This document shows positions 17,036 through 26,161 of a DNA stretch of 45,423 nt, in pieces; position 1 is the stretch's first letter; the number at the start of each line of letters is the position of its first letter. Under the pieces are notes generated by a model. The model searched no databases, had not been told where the DNA came from, and was given only the letters and a program-made list of their open reading frames with translations. Made by a program: the position numbers and the translations under genes. Source of the stretch: Euryarchaeota archaeon UBA486 (GTDB lineage Archaea > Thermoplasmatota > Poseidoniia > Poseidoniales > Poseidoniaceae); assembly GCA_002497765.1 (NCBI GenBank), contig DAET01000055.1, forward strand, positions 7,670-53,092. Reading direction: 5' to 3'.

Positions 17036-17647
17036 ATGGGACCCTCCCCCGTGGCCGCCGTCGTGCTCGCTGCGGGTCTGAGCAGGCGGCTTGGCCGCCC
17101 GAAGGCCCTTGTTTCCATCAACGGCTCAACGTTGGTCGAGTGGGCCCATCAACGGCTCAACGATGCCGGATGCGAGACCGTGGTGGTGGTCAACAACGAC
17201 CTTGCCGAACAGGTCGCACGCTTGCTTCCGAAGGCAACGTTGGTCGTCAACGACGACCCTGATGCTGGTCGCACGCGTTCGCTTCAATTGGGGTGCGCTG
17301 CCTTGGTTGACCAGCGGGGTTCAATCCCCGAACGCCTCTTGCTGGCGCCGGTGGACCGGCCGGCGTGGGACATCGAGATTCTCGAAGCGTTGCTCAACAC
17401 TTCCACCAGCAGCGCACCTGCACACGAGGGTCGCCGTGGCCATCCGGTGTTGCTGGACCAGGCGGCCATTGAGGCGGTGGTTTCGGCGAAAGCCGATGCC
17501 TCGCTCAGAGCTTTGGTTTCGTTTGCTCCAGTTCCCGTCGAGGCACCGTGGTTGCACCACAACATCGACACGGAAGCGGACGTAGACAGGTTGCTTGAGG
17601 ACGAGTCGGCTCTTTTGGCGTGTTTCTCCAGAGGCGAAGGGATATGA
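17036..17647 (+). CDS. mocA: MocA-like molybdenum cofactor cytidylyltransferase
   Basis: A 203-residue nucleotidyltransferase of the MobA/MocA type. It opens with AAVVLAAGLSRRLGRPKALV, the NTP-binding loop, followed by GRTRSLQLGCAAL, APVDRPAW and GHPVLL, the segments that in MocA bind the pterin and CTP. MocA joins CMP to molybdopterin to make the dinucleotide cofactor used by enzymes of the xanthine oxidase/CO dehydrogenase family, which is the type encoded at 27.3-31.7 kb here. MobA (GTP-specific) is less likely given the GHPVLL form and the XdhC partner 23 bases downstream. The open frame extends upstream to a TTG, but homology begins at ATG 17036. Confidence 0.82.
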   Translation: MGPSPVAAVVLAAGLSRRLGRPKALVSINGSTLVEWAHQRLNDAGCETVVVVNNDLAEQVARLLPKATLVVNDDPDAGRTRSLQLGCAALVDQRGSIPERLLLAPVDRPAWDIEILEALLNTSTSSAPAHEGRRGHPVLLDQAAIEAVVSAKADASLRALVSFAPVPVEAPWLHHNIDTEADVDRLLEDESALLACFSRGEGI

Positions 17648-17670
17648 GGGCCGCCCGTTGAGGCGTGTCC

Positions 17671-18543
17671 ATGACCGCTCACGTCCTCCAGTGGGTACTG
17701 AGCGAGTTGGCCTCCCAACGATGCGTTGTCATGGCCACGGTGCTGAACACCTCGGGGAGCGTGCCTGGAAAGACCGGCGCTCGATTGGCGATGTCCTCCC
17801 ACGAACATACATGGGTCGGAACCGTTGGGGGTGCGGGCCTTGAACACCGTGTCCTTCAACGCTGCAGGGAACTGCTTGACGATGCCTCACAACCCTTTGC
17901 TGAGGTGCTGACCTACGGGTTGAACAAAGGTGCGAAGGGCTATGAGGTGACCCCCCTTGATTCACTGTGCGGCGGTCGGGTGTCGATCGCCGTTGAGGTG
18001 ATGATTCCCATGCCACACGTGCACATCATGGGCGGCGGACATTGCGGGGAAGCTTTGGCCACCACCCTTCACGGCTTGGGATGGGATTACTCGGTGCACG
18101 ACACCAGAGAAGCCTACGTCTCGGAGGACAAGTTTCCGCACGCAGTGGAGCGCTCCTCAGCTTCCGTGGCAGGCGTGCTTGATGGGGAGACGGCGTCAAC
18201 GCTGGGTCGCTTCTCGGACATCTTGCTTCTCGGACACGACTGGGCAGAGGACCAAGAACGCCTGCTCGGCCTGCTTCAATTGCTCAATCAAACAGATGTT
18301 GCATTGGACGGCAAGCACCACCCTCGTATCGGTGTGATTGGGAGTCGTTCGAAATGGCAGGCCTTTGAGGAGGCGGCGAGGGAACAGGGTGTGCCGCAAG
18401 CCTTGCTCGACCAAGTCATCTGCCCCATCGGGTTGAACATCGGAGCGCAATCACCTGAGGAGATTGCCGTTGCGGTGGCCGCTCAAATCATGTCGCTCCA
18501 CAAATCCGTGGACCCTGCGTCCGCAACGTGGCGTCAGGCTTGA
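17671..18543 (+). CDS. xdhC: XdhC/CoxI-family molybdenum cofactor insertion and sulfuration factor
   Basis: A 290-residue protein with the two XdhC domains. The N-terminal part has NTSGSVPGKTGARLAMSS and then GTVGGAGLEHRVLQ, the family signature. The C-terminal part is a Rossmann fold starting HVHIMGGGHCGEALATTLHG with an acidic residue ending the second strand, and ends ICPIGLNIGAQSPEEIAVAVAAQIM, typical of the family tail. XdhC proteins bind the molybdenum cofactor, help exchange an oxo for a sulfido ligand and insert it into hydroxylases. ATG 17671 has GAGG seven bases upstream. It follows mocA in an apparent operon, and the likely client is the HcrCAB-like enzyme. The 3' end overlaps the convergent orn gene by 10 bases. 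Confidence 0.9.
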   Translation: MTAHVLQWVLSELASQRCVVMATVLNTSGSVPGKTGARLAMSSHEHTWVGTVGGAGLEHRVLQRCRELLDDASQPFAEVLTYGLNKGAKGYEVTPLDSLCGGRVSIAVEVMIPMPHVHIMGGGHCGEALATTLHGLGWDYSVHDTREAYVSEDKFPHAVERSSASVAGVLDGETASTLGRFSDILLLGHDWAEDQERLLGLLQLLNQTDVALDGKHHPRIGVIGSRSKWQAFEEAAREQGVPQALLDQVICPIGLNIGAQSPEEIAVAVAAQIMSLHKSVDPASATWRQA

Positions 18544-19082
18544 GGTCTGAACACGTGTTCTCGGAAGTATCTCAGTTCCTCAATGGATTCAAGGATGTCA
18601 TCGAGGGCGAGGTGGGCTCCTTTTTTGTTGAAGCGAGGAACGTCCCTGTACCATCGCCTGGCCAACGCCTTGATGGTTGATACGTCCACCATGCGGTAGT
18701 GGAGGTAGTCGAGGAGTTCGGGCATTTCCTTGGCCATGAATTGCCGGTCATTCCATACACTGTTTCCACACAACGGCGCCGTGTTTTCGTCCACCCATTC
18801 CCTCAGGAAGGCAAGGGTGGCTTGTTCTGCCTCACGAACGCTGACGCCCTCAGAGCGAATCCGGTCCACGAGGCCACTGCGGTGGTGGTGGCGGGTGTTC
18901 CAATCGTCCATCCCGGCGAGCAGGTCTTCATCCACGCTGATGGCGAGGTTGGGGCCGGTGGCCAAGACGTTGAGATCGCCGTCGGTCACCACTGTCGCAA
19001 TCTCAATGATGGACTCCTTGGTGATGTCAAGGCCGGTCATCTCGAGGTCAATCCATACCATGCGGTGGTGACGCTTGTCCAT
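18534..19082 (-). CDS. orn: Oligoribonuclease (DEDDh 3'-5' exoribonuclease)
   Basis: A 182-residue enzyme, the usual length for Orn. The DEDDh residues are visible: VWIDLEMTGLD (Exo I), NSVWNDRQFM (Exo II) and the HLALDDILESIEEL segment (Exo III) with its His and Asp. It degrades two- to five-base RNA fragments to nucleotides, finishing RNA turnover. ATG 19082 is chosen because AGGG lies five bases upstream and homology starts there; the frame is open back to a TTG at 19139, giving an Arg-rich, non-homologous leader. Orn is best known from Proteobacteria, Actinobacteria and eukaryotes, so its presence in an archaeon suggests transfer or a lineage-specific acquisition. Confidence 0.9.
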   Translation of the reverse strand: MDKRHHRMVWIDLEMTGLDITKESIIEIATVVTDGDLNVLATGPNLAISVDEDLLAGMDDWNTRHHHRSGLVDRIRSEGVSVREAEQATLAFLREWVDENTAPLCGNSVWNDRQFMAKEMPELLDYLHYRMVDVSTIKALARRWYRDVPRFNKKGAHLALDDILESIEELRYFREHVFRPQA

Positions 19083-19135
19083 GGACGCCCTGCGCCGGCG
19101 AGGGGTCTTGATTCTTCGTTCACGATCGAACGAGC

Positions 19136-22100
19136 TCAAGCACCGTTGTTTCCTGCCTCAAAGGTCAGCATGATCTGCCCGTTCGGGCCAAACGCTACCA
19201 CGGGAACATAGCCGTCGTGGGGCGTCGTTTCGAGGGAGGCGAGGATGTTGTCAACAGCGTCCTTTGGCAAGCGCAACGCGAACCCTTCGCCCGTATCGAG
19301 CAGGCCATTGTGTCCGGCACGCGTTGGCTCTTGGACAATCTTCTGGGCAACCTTGCCGTCCCACGAAAGGAACTCCTCGCAGTGAGGGCAGACAAATTCA
19401 CCAACCTCACCGTGGTCCAATCCAAAGGGTTCACCGCAGTGTGGGCACGAAACTTCGACCATGTCCTCCTCCTCTGCAACCTCAGCAACAACGGCTTCGG
19501 TGGAGGCTGAAACCGGCTCGGGTTCGTCCTCATCGTCAAGGTCAAGGATGTCATCCTCCTCGTCATCAGGAATCACCAGAACATCAACCTCATCTTCAAC
19601 CTCAACCATTGGCTCAGGGGTCGTTTCCTTGGGTGTTGGTTCGACAGGTACTGCGACAGTTGGAGTGGGAGCGACCTTTCCGCCCATTGAGCCCGGTTGG
19701 GGCACAGCAGCGACCTCTTGGTAGATGCCGTCGTCTTCGTTCATACGTTGCATGAAGAGGAAACCAAAGCCAAGGGCCACCATGCCGCTCATCACCGTGG
19801 CGATGGCGCTGAACAGGTCGCTGTTGAGTGAATTCGCAAACAGGAAGGCCGTGAGGATAGCGCCATAGCCCCCTACGCCTCTTCGCCAGCGAGCATCGGC
19901 TTCTTCGCTGAAGCCCTGGATGCCGAGGATCACAAGGTAGACCGTTGTCAGCAAGTAGGCCATGGATTCGAGGTTCAAGCTGTCAAACATGATGAATAAA
20001 CCAATGATGGAGTAGAGCACACCGCTCATACCCAAGCGGTCCATGTAAGCAAAGAAGGCCTCGTCGTTGTCCCAATCAAAGGATTCGTAGTCGTAGATGA
20101 GGTCGTCTTTGGCGGACATCAGGGTCAAGATGATGCCTTGCACGGCAAGGGTCAGCCCGGTCATGGTTTGACGTTGCTCTTCCGTACCAATTTCGGCTTG
20201 TGACATCATGTTGACGATGCTGAAGGTGAGCAAAATAGGAAGCGCAATCATGCTGTTGGGTCGTCCATCCAGCAGCGATGAGCGTCCGAGCAACAACAAC
20301 CCAATAACAGGGCCAATGCCGAAAAACACGGAGTAGCCGGCGACGAAAGCCAAGGCTGCGATTTGCGTGGCCAGCGCAGCGGTCGAATCCGCCATCTTGA
20401 TCTCGTCCTCGGTCTCGGGGGGCGTTCGGAACAAGGTCCCGTAGTGGTGCATGACGGCCATTGTGGTGCCGACAAAGCCGGTGAGGACACCGCTCCATCC
20501 CCATGCATCAGCATCGGTGATCGGTTGGAAGGTGGAACTCAAAGCAAACCCGATGTAGAGCGAGATAAACAAGGCGCCAAGCATGTAGGGCAGCACCTTG
20601 CTGTTATCGGTGTACCAGAAGTATGGGATAAGGAACAAACAGCCCAAGGCGGGAGCCCAGTAGCCGTCAGGGATGGCAGAGAACAAACCGAACATGAGCC
20701 AGACGCCCATGGCCAGCAAGACCAGCGTGGATTCGGTTTCGTCGCTTTTATGGGTGAGAACACCCGAGAGGCCGAGGCTCATCTGCCCGAGAACAATCAA
20801 GCCAATGAAGGCGGGGTAAGGCCCGTTGTGGTCATCCATCAGGTAATTTGCAATGCTTTCTGGGGCGGTGTTCAGCAGTTCGAAGAAGACACCATGGGTA
20901 AACCATCCATCACCTTGGAACACGTAGACGATGGGGAGCAGCGCCAAGATCCAGTAGAATCGATATTGCATCGTGCGCCAAGTCACGAGGACCAAGATGG
21001 GCAGGTAGAGCACACCGCCCGAGGTGTCCATCATGCCGAGCAAAATGAGCATCAGGTAGGTCACGGCGTCGCTGGACCTGTTCAAACCGTCCGTGTCAAG
21101 TCCTCTGCGGGCGATGACGACGTTGGCGATAAGCGGTGCGCTGACCAGGATAAGGTCAAGCAGAAGGGTGGTCGTGTTGGTGCCCTCTCCGCTGCCCCAA
21201 AGGTCAGGGCCAAGCGAAAGGGAAAGTGGCGCAGCAATGAAGACCAGCAGGGTCACGGCCGAGGCTCGTGTGGCGGAACTGATGGTTTCCATGTTGACCA
21301 CTTCGCGAATGAGCATGCCGACGGGCAGAGCCATGAGCAGGACGAGGTAGGGCTGGTCCGACCACGTCGCTGTTTTGACGCCGCTCACGGTGAAGGTGAA
21401 CAGCATCAATGAGGTCAGGAGGCTGAATCGTGCCAGCGGCGTCAAGGCTCCATTGAGGATTCGTTGTTCGTGGTCGATAAGGTCGGTCGATTGGACCTCC
21501 CACGTGTTGGTTTGCATGTTGTAGGTCATCTCGCCTTCCCCGCCCTGGCCTAACCAAGCGTAGATGGAACCAGCGTCCAACTCGATGTTCGCTGCCTTGG
21601 TAGCGAGGGCGTACATGGCCACACTCAAGACCAAGAATTGGGGTCGGAAACCCATGTCGACCAAGCCATCAAACGCTCCATTGGGCGGGAGTTTGAGGTT
21701 GTCGAGAAGGGCCAACAGCAGAATGGTGATGGCGGTGAACGCCAATGCAAGGGTCAGGTCCTTGCGCTCCTTGAGCGAGGGGGTCTTGATGGACGCCATC
21801 ATGCTGTAGTTCATGGTGCACATGTAGGCGATGAGGAGCCAGGGGAGGATCCACTCGGGGTCAAGGACGGCCCGTGAAAGGATGACAGCGCCCAACATGG
21901 CGAGGCTGGTGCTCGTCTCGAGTTTCTTTTGTCGTCGACCCATCTCGGACACGGCCACCAAAAAGATGGGGATGAGCACGTGCAACCAGGTGCCTCCGTA
22001 CGTGGCTTGGGCCGAGAGCCCCTCTTCGATGCCAATCCAATCGCTGAGCAGGTACGATGCACTGAACGCCAGCAGGGTGATGTTGATGACCCAAGATCGT

Positions 22101-23353
22101 GCAACCTTGGAGATGAACACCATGTAGGGTATGACGATCATGCTCAACACCCACGGCAGTGTTGAGGCTTCTTGCGGGAGCGCCATCAAGGCCACGGCCA
22201 ACCCGATGGGCATCCATGGCACTCGCTGCTGGAGAACAGCTGGGAAGTAAGCGAGGAGCACGGTCACCCAAAGGGCCACGGGGATGTTGATGTAAGCGGC
22301 CAACTCAGGGTAGTCGCTGGCCCTGAAAGGCCCCAAGATGAGGTTGAATTCGGGTGCTGTTCGAGCCAGAGCAATGGCCACGACGACCATGCCGATGAGC
22401 ACCACTGAGGCGCGTTCCATGACCTCTTTGCGCAGGTCGGGGCGCGCTGCATAATAACCCTGCATGGCGATGACGAAGACCATCAGAGAAAGGGCGCCGC
22501 CCGCTCCGTCGACAGGAGCATTGTCGTTCAGCATCTCGTAGATGATGGGAACCACGCCGGCGGCCACGGCCACCACCACGAAATTCAAAGCACGATTGGA
22601 CCGCAGGGCCATCTCCATCGAAACGAAACAGATCAGGACGATGGCAAGACCCAATTCCCAGCTCACGACATCGCCAGACCAGCGAATCCACGGTCCAACG
22701 CCCGCCAAGAGCACGGCCATAGGGGCATAGGTGGCGACACCCCACCCGAAACTGGTGTCACCGCTGTATCGGCGAAGAAGTCGGTAGTGGCCGAAGGTCA
22801 GCAGCAGACAGGTCACGGTTTGCGCATAGATGCCGTTGGCATTGGGCGACCAATCGGAGTCGGTGTAGGCGCTGGGCTCACCAAACCAATCCAGTTCCAT
22901 CGTTCCCGTGGCGTACCCCATCAAGAATCGTGTACCCCAAAGTGTTCCTACGGTGGAAAAGAAGAAGGCAATGCCGAGGAAATAATTCTGGATGTCATGG
23001 AGCCGATACCCGTTTTTCTTGCTTTGAAGCTCAATGAGCATCATTGAGACGGCGAAGGATAAGAGGCCCCCGACGAAGAGAACGAGGAAATTCTGGTTGG
23101 TGGCCTCTTCATCGAAGGCAACGGCGAACACGCCGTACCAAATGGACAGGAAACCGATGCCCATCATCACGATTTGAGAGAGTTTCATCAGGAACATGTC
23201 GTCCTTGCTGAGTCTGGCGTTGGGGCGAACCATCGTGATGGTGCCCGCTTCTGGGGCGCTATCGGCCATGACGCCGCCCGAGAGGGCGGGTCCGCTTGGT
23301 GCAGGGGTGGCTTTCATTCGGACGGGTGCGGCTTTTCTCCTTGGCGCTGCCAT
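19136..23353 (-). CDS. Giant polytopic membrane protein with C-terminal zinc ribbon, function unknown
   Basis: A 1,405-residue protein that I do not recognise. A basic, Ala/Pro-rich N-terminus of about 45 residues precedes some 35-40 hydrophobic segments spanning most of the length, broken by one polar loop midway. After the last helix (about residue 1215) comes a Pro/Glu/Asp-rich acidic linker, then a zinc ribbon with SCPHCGEPFGL and FVCPHCEEFLSW, and a 60-residue tail ending VVAFGPNGQIMLTFEAGNN. The zinc ribbon and linker should lie in the cytoplasm. ATG 23353 is chosen because a TATA-like box lies about 33 bases upstream; in-frame starts exist upstream as far as 23467. In gross layout only it recalls bacterial DUF2339-type proteins. 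Role unknown: a scaffold, transporter or envelope polymer enzyme are all open. Confidence 0.72.
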   Translation of the reverse strand: MAAPRRKAAPVRMKATPAPSGPALSGGVMADSAPEAGTITMVRPNARLSKDDMFLMKLSQIVMMGIGFLSIWYGVFAVAFDEEATNQNFLVLFVGGLLSFAVSMMLIELQSKKNGYRLHDIQNYFLGIAFFFSTVGTLWGTRFLMGYATGTMELDWFGEPSAYTDSDWSPNANGIYAQTVTCLLLTFGHYRLLRRYSGDTSFGWGVATYAPMAVLLAGVGPWIRWSGDVVSWELGLAIVLICFVSMEMALRSNRALNFVVVAVAAGVVPIIYEMLNDNAPVDGAGGALSLMVFVIAMQGYYAARPDLRKEVMERASVVLIGMVVVAIALARTAPEFNLILGPFRASDYPELAAYINIPVALWVTVLLAYFPAVLQQRVPWMPIGLAVALMALPQEASTLPWVLSMIVIPYMVFISKVARSWVINITLLAFSASYLLSDWIGIEEGLSAQATYGGTWLHVLIPIFLVAVSEMGRRQKKLETSTSLAMLGAVILSRAVLDPEWILPWLLIAYMCTMNYSMMASIKTPSLKERKDLTLALAFTAITILLLALLDNLKLPPNGAFDGLVDMGFRPQFLVLSVAMYALATKAANIELDAGSIYAWLGQGGEGEMTYNMQTNTWEVQSTDLIDHEQRILNGALTPLARFSLLTSLMLFTFTVSGVKTATWSDQPYLVLLMALPVGMLIREVVNMETISSATRASAVTLLVFIAAPLSLSLGPDLWGSGEGTNTTTLLLDLILVSAPLIANVVIARRGLDTDGLNRSSDAVTYLMLILLGMMDTSGGVLYLPILVLVTWRTMQYRFYWILALLPIVYVFQGDGWFTHGVFFELLNTAPESIANYLMDDHNGPYPAFIGLIVLGQMSLGLSGVLTHKSDETESTLVLLAMGVWLMFGLFSAIPDGYWAPALGCLFLIPYFWYTDNSKVLPYMLGALFISLYIGFALSSTFQPITDADAWGWSGVLTGFVGTTMAVMHHYGTLFRTPPETEDEIKMADSTAALATQIAALAFVAGYSVFFGIGPVIGLLLLGRSSLLDGRPNSMIALPILLTFSIVNMMSQAEIGTEEQRQTMTGLTLAVQGIILTLMSAKDDLIYDYESFDWDNDEAFFAYMDRLGMSGVLYSIIGLFIMFDSLNLESMAYLLTTVYLVILGIQGFSEEADARWRRGVGGYGAILTAFLFANSLNSDLFSAIATVMSGMVALGFGFLFMQRMNEDDGIYQEVAAVPQPGSMGGKVAPTPTVAVPVEPTPKETTPEPMVEVEDEVDVLVIPDDEEDDILDLDDEDEPEPVSASTEAVVAEVAEEEDMVEVSCPHCGEPFGLDHGEVGEFVCPHCEEFLSWDGKVAQKIVQEPTRAGHNGLLDTGEGFALRLPKDAVDNILASLETTPHDGYVPVVAFGPNGQIMLTFEAGNNGA

Positions 23354-23382
23354 GGTAATCAGTGGTTGGAGAGGAAAATGAG

Positions 23383-23390
23383 GATTTAAT
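23383..23390 (-). promoter_or_regulatory. TATA-like element for the giant membrane protein
   Basis: ATTAAATC on the minus strand, centred about 33 bases before ATG 23353. The usual 26-base distance puts the transcript start around 23360, giving an almost leaderless message, in keeping with the lack of a ribosome binding site there. This supports 23353 over the in-frame starts further upstream. Confidence 0.4.
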
Positions 23391-23513
23391 CGTTCACCCT
23401 GCGCTTCTCGTAAAGTTCCCATTTTGGAAATGAACACTCGCGTCCGAGGACGGATGCTTCTTTCCAATCAATTGAAATCCTTCCTTCGGGTGGATAGGTT
23501 TGGAGAGATTTCC

Positions 23514-25490
23514 ATGAAGCGTCCACTCCTTAGCGTGCTTTGCTTTTTCCTCATGCTTACGCCCCTGCTGGCTTCGGCCGTCCCGGTCCACTCCACGTCA
23601 ACGACCGAGGTAGAAGATGCATGGTGGCAAACCACCAACATGGACAAAAACGACAACAAGATTGCCGATATGGTGGAGAAATATCACGACCACCCGTTGT
23701 TCTTGGACGAAGCCAACACCCTTCCGCTGATCGTCGACTTTGACCACACACCGACCGAACAAGACGTGGCCATGCTTGAGCGAGAGGTTGGCTACGTCCA
23801 TGAATGGGACTTGCCGCTCATCGACGCCGTGGCTGGACGAATTCCTCACAGCATGATTCTCGAGACCACCACCCTTCCCGGCATCGTGATGTTGGAACTA
23901 GACGGTATTCTTCAGGTACAGAACGGGGATGCGGCCGTTGTCCACGAGGTCGATCTTGCGCAACAGCAAACGGGCTACGACGGTGCGGGTGTTACGGTCG
24001 CCGTCATCGACACCGGTATTGACAGCCTTCACGTCGGCCTTGACGACCATGACGACGACAACACCACGGACGACCCGAAGGTGATTGCCTTCTACGACCC
24101 CGTGAACAACCCGGACAAAACCAACGGTACCGAAATTCAGGCCTACGACGACCAAGGCCACGGAACCCACTGCGCCGGCACCGTTGCTGGCACGGGCGCT
24201 CCAACCTACGAACACCCAGGGATGGCTCCACAGGCCAATCTCGTAGGTGTGAAGGTGCTGGACGCCGGCGGCTCGGGGAGTTTCTCCGTGGTCATGGCCG
24301 GTATGCAGTGGACCGTTGAAAACCGATTCAAGTTCAACATCCGTGCTGCCTCCATGAGCCTTGGCGGCCCCGGTCCCATCGAGTGGACCTCGGACGAAGA
24401 GGACAGCGTCAACCGCTACGCCAACGAAATGGTTCGGGCGGGCATCAGCATGCTCATCGCTGCAGGAAATTCTGCTGGCACCGCTACCATCGGGACTCCC
24501 GGTGGTGCAGAGGATGTCATCACGGTTGGTGCGTTGGACAAGGACACCTCCATTGCCGTCTACAGCAGTCAAGGCCCCACTGAAGAAGGCCGCGTGAAGC
24601 CCAACGTCGCCTTCGTTGGTTCCGACGTGATGTCGGCCCAGCACAACTCCGGCGACGGTTATGTCGCTTTCAGCGGTACGAGCATGGCCACGCCTGGCGT
24701 AGCGGGGACCGTCGCCCTGATGCTTCAGGCCAACCCGGATCTATCGCCCTTCGACGTGCGAAACATTCTGCAGGAAACGGCAACATACCGCCAGTGCCAC
24801 TACATGTTTGCCAACGAACCGTGCCTTGAGGATCAAATTCCCAAGAACCGTCAGAACAATGTCTACGGCCACGGCCACGTTGAGGCACTGGCCGCCGTGA
24901 TGGAAGCTGCACAGCGCGACTATCAACTTGACATGTCCGTGTCGGTCATCGTCGAAACCGAAGTCGGTAAGGACGACCGAATCCACCTTTCACCGGGTGA
25001 TGGCATTGAGATTGAACTCAGCGGCTACGTCGACTCGCTGCAGTGGCGAAGCAATCACCTGCGTGACGACTGGGCGAACCTCCATTCCTTCACCGAAGGC
25101 GACCGTTCAGCAACCTTGGACCTCACCACCGTCGTGAACCAACTTGAACACCTCCCCGGAATTGATGTTGAAGGCAACCACACCCTTTCGCTCCGAGCCC
25201 TCATCGCCAACGAAAGCGATGGGCACTCTGCCACCTCCCTTGTTTCCGTCAACGTGATGCTGATGGACACGGCCAACGCCAAGACCTTCGGAGAAAGCGA
25301 ACAGGGCCTGCTCGGCGATCTCCCCGGTTGGGTTGCACCTGCTTTGCTTCTGTTCCTCGTTTCACTGGTCATCATGGGCATGATTGTCCTCAACAAAGCC
25401 GAGGGCGCCATCGAAGTTGAGACCCTGAACTGGGCGCCCCTCGACCAAGACATTGAAGCTGTCGTGGACGAGGCTGCCTTGTTGGATTGA
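23514..25490 (+). CDS. Secreted, membrane-anchored subtilisin-like serine protease
   Basis: A 658-residue S8 protease. A signal peptide (residues 1-23) is followed by an I9-like propeptide (about 70-140), the catalytic domain (about 155-440) and a C-terminal region ending in a membrane helix (LPGWVAPALLLFLVSLVIMG) with a 35-residue acidic cytoplasmic tail. The triad is visible: Asp166 (AVIDTGID), His216 (DQGHGTHCAG) and Ser390 (FSGTSMATPG), with oxyanion Asn319 (AAGNS). Asp-rich loops suggest calcium binding. The protein should sit outside the cell, held by its C-terminus, and digest exogenous or surface protein. ATG 23514 has GGAG about eight bases upstream and begins the signal peptide; the frame is open earlier without one. 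Confidence 0.92.
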   Translation: MKRPLLSVLCFFLMLTPLLASAVPVHSTSTTEVEDAWWQTTNMDKNDNKIADMVEKYHDHPLFLDEANTLPLIVDFDHTPTEQDVAMLEREVGYVHEWDLPLIDAVAGRIPHSMILETTTLPGIVMLELDGILQVQNGDAAVVHEVDLAQQQTGYDGAGVTVAVIDTGIDSLHVGLDDHDDDNTTDDPKVIAFYDPVNNPDKTNGTEIQAYDDQGHGTHCAGTVAGTGAPTYEHPGMAPQANLVGVKVLDAGGSGSFSVVMAGMQWTVENRFKFNIRAASMSLGGPGPIEWTSDEEDSVNRYANEMVRAGISMLIAAGNSAGTATIGTPGGAEDVITVGALDKDTSIAVYSSQGPTEEGRVKPNVAFVGSDVMSAQHNSGDGYVAFSGTSMATPGVAGTVALMLQANPDLSPFDVRNILQETATYRQCHYMFANEPCLEDQIPKNRQNNVYGHGHVEALAAVMEAAQRDYQLDMSVSVIVETEVGKDDRIHLSPGDGIEIELSGYVDSLQWRSNHLRDDWANLHSFTEGDRSATLDLTTVVNQLEHLPGIDVEGNHTLSLRALIANESDGHSATSLVSVNVMLMDTANAKTFGESEQGLLGDLPGWVAPALLLFLVSLVIMGMIVLNKAEGAIEVETLNWAPLDQDIEAVVDEAALLD

Positions 25491-25505
25491 GTTGCCACGC
25501 CACCC

Positions 25506-26039
25506 TCAGGCGGTGCCCGAGGCCTCGTTCCACTTTTCCAGAATCGTCGCTGTATCGTCAAGGCGTCCTTCGTGAAGGTAGGTGATGTCGCCATTTCCGT
25601 TGACAAAGGCCAGCGAGCCGGGGCGCGTGATGCCCAAAGCTTCGGCCGTTTCGACTCCTTTCATGAAGGCGTAGGTTGTCAGTTCAACACCCGTATCTCC
25701 CTCTTCATCGTCGTGAGCGTTGGCTGATTCATGCCATTCACTGAGCGTCACACCGCTGGCGTTCTCTGCGGGGTCGGTGGACATCACAAGCACAGGCAAT
25801 TCAGGCTGCGCATTCCAGATTGCGTGCATCGTGGTGTAGCATGGGCTGTTACACCACTCGGCCGAGAACACAACGATGTAGGCTCCACCGTTCATCCGAG
25901 CATTGTTGTAGGTTTCGCCATTGTCTGCAACAGTTGAGAACGAGGGAAATGACTGGAGGGCTTCCTCTTCTTGGGCGGTGCAACCCGTCAATGGAAAAAG
26001 GAGGACGACCAACACGAGGAGGAGTTTGATTCTGCTCAT
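25506..26039 (-). CDS. Thioredoxin-fold lipoprotein with CxxxC active site
   Basis: A 177-residue exported protein. The leader ends in a lipobox, LTGC with Cys20, so it should be lipid-anchored outside the membrane. The thioredoxin fold follows: a strand (AYIVVFSA), then EWCNSPC with Cys63 and Cys67, and later GITRPGSLAFVNGNGDI, the cis-Pro region. Two residues normally separate thioredoxin cysteines; here there are three, as in SCO-type proteins that handle copper or cytochrome oxidase assembly. A distal His typical of SCO is not clear, so a redox or peroxiredoxin-like role is equally possible. It converges with the protease gene 15 bases away, and may act on disulfides of exported proteins. 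Confidence 0.78.
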   Translation of the reverse strand: MSRIKLLLVLVVLLFPLTGCTAQEEEALQSFPSFSTVADNGETYNNARMNGGAYIVVFSAEWCNSPCYTTMHAIWNAQPELPVLVMSTDPAENASGVTLSEWHESANAHDDEEGDTGVELTTYAFMKGVETAEALGITRPGSLAFVNGNGDITYLHEGRLDDTATILEKWNEASGTA

Positions 26040-26161
26040 GAAATATTCCCGGTGCTGTTTGGTTTTTGTAGTATTGCTTTCGGGTCGGTTGCTTTGACCA
26101 ATTTCGTTTCATCAAGAACGAGGCGAAAAAAGCCATTAGGAGGGTGCGTTGAGCATGGTCC

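Noticed and set aside
20363..21412. A 349-codon plus-strand open frame inside the giant membrane protein gene
   Set aside because: Polar, Gly/His/Gln/Asp-rich shadow of hydrophobic codons on the other strand.
23435..23455. Short inverted repeat CGTCC-GA-GGACG in the gap before the protease gene
   Set aside because: Only five-base arms in GC-rich DNA and not placed relative to any promoter-like element; likely chance.
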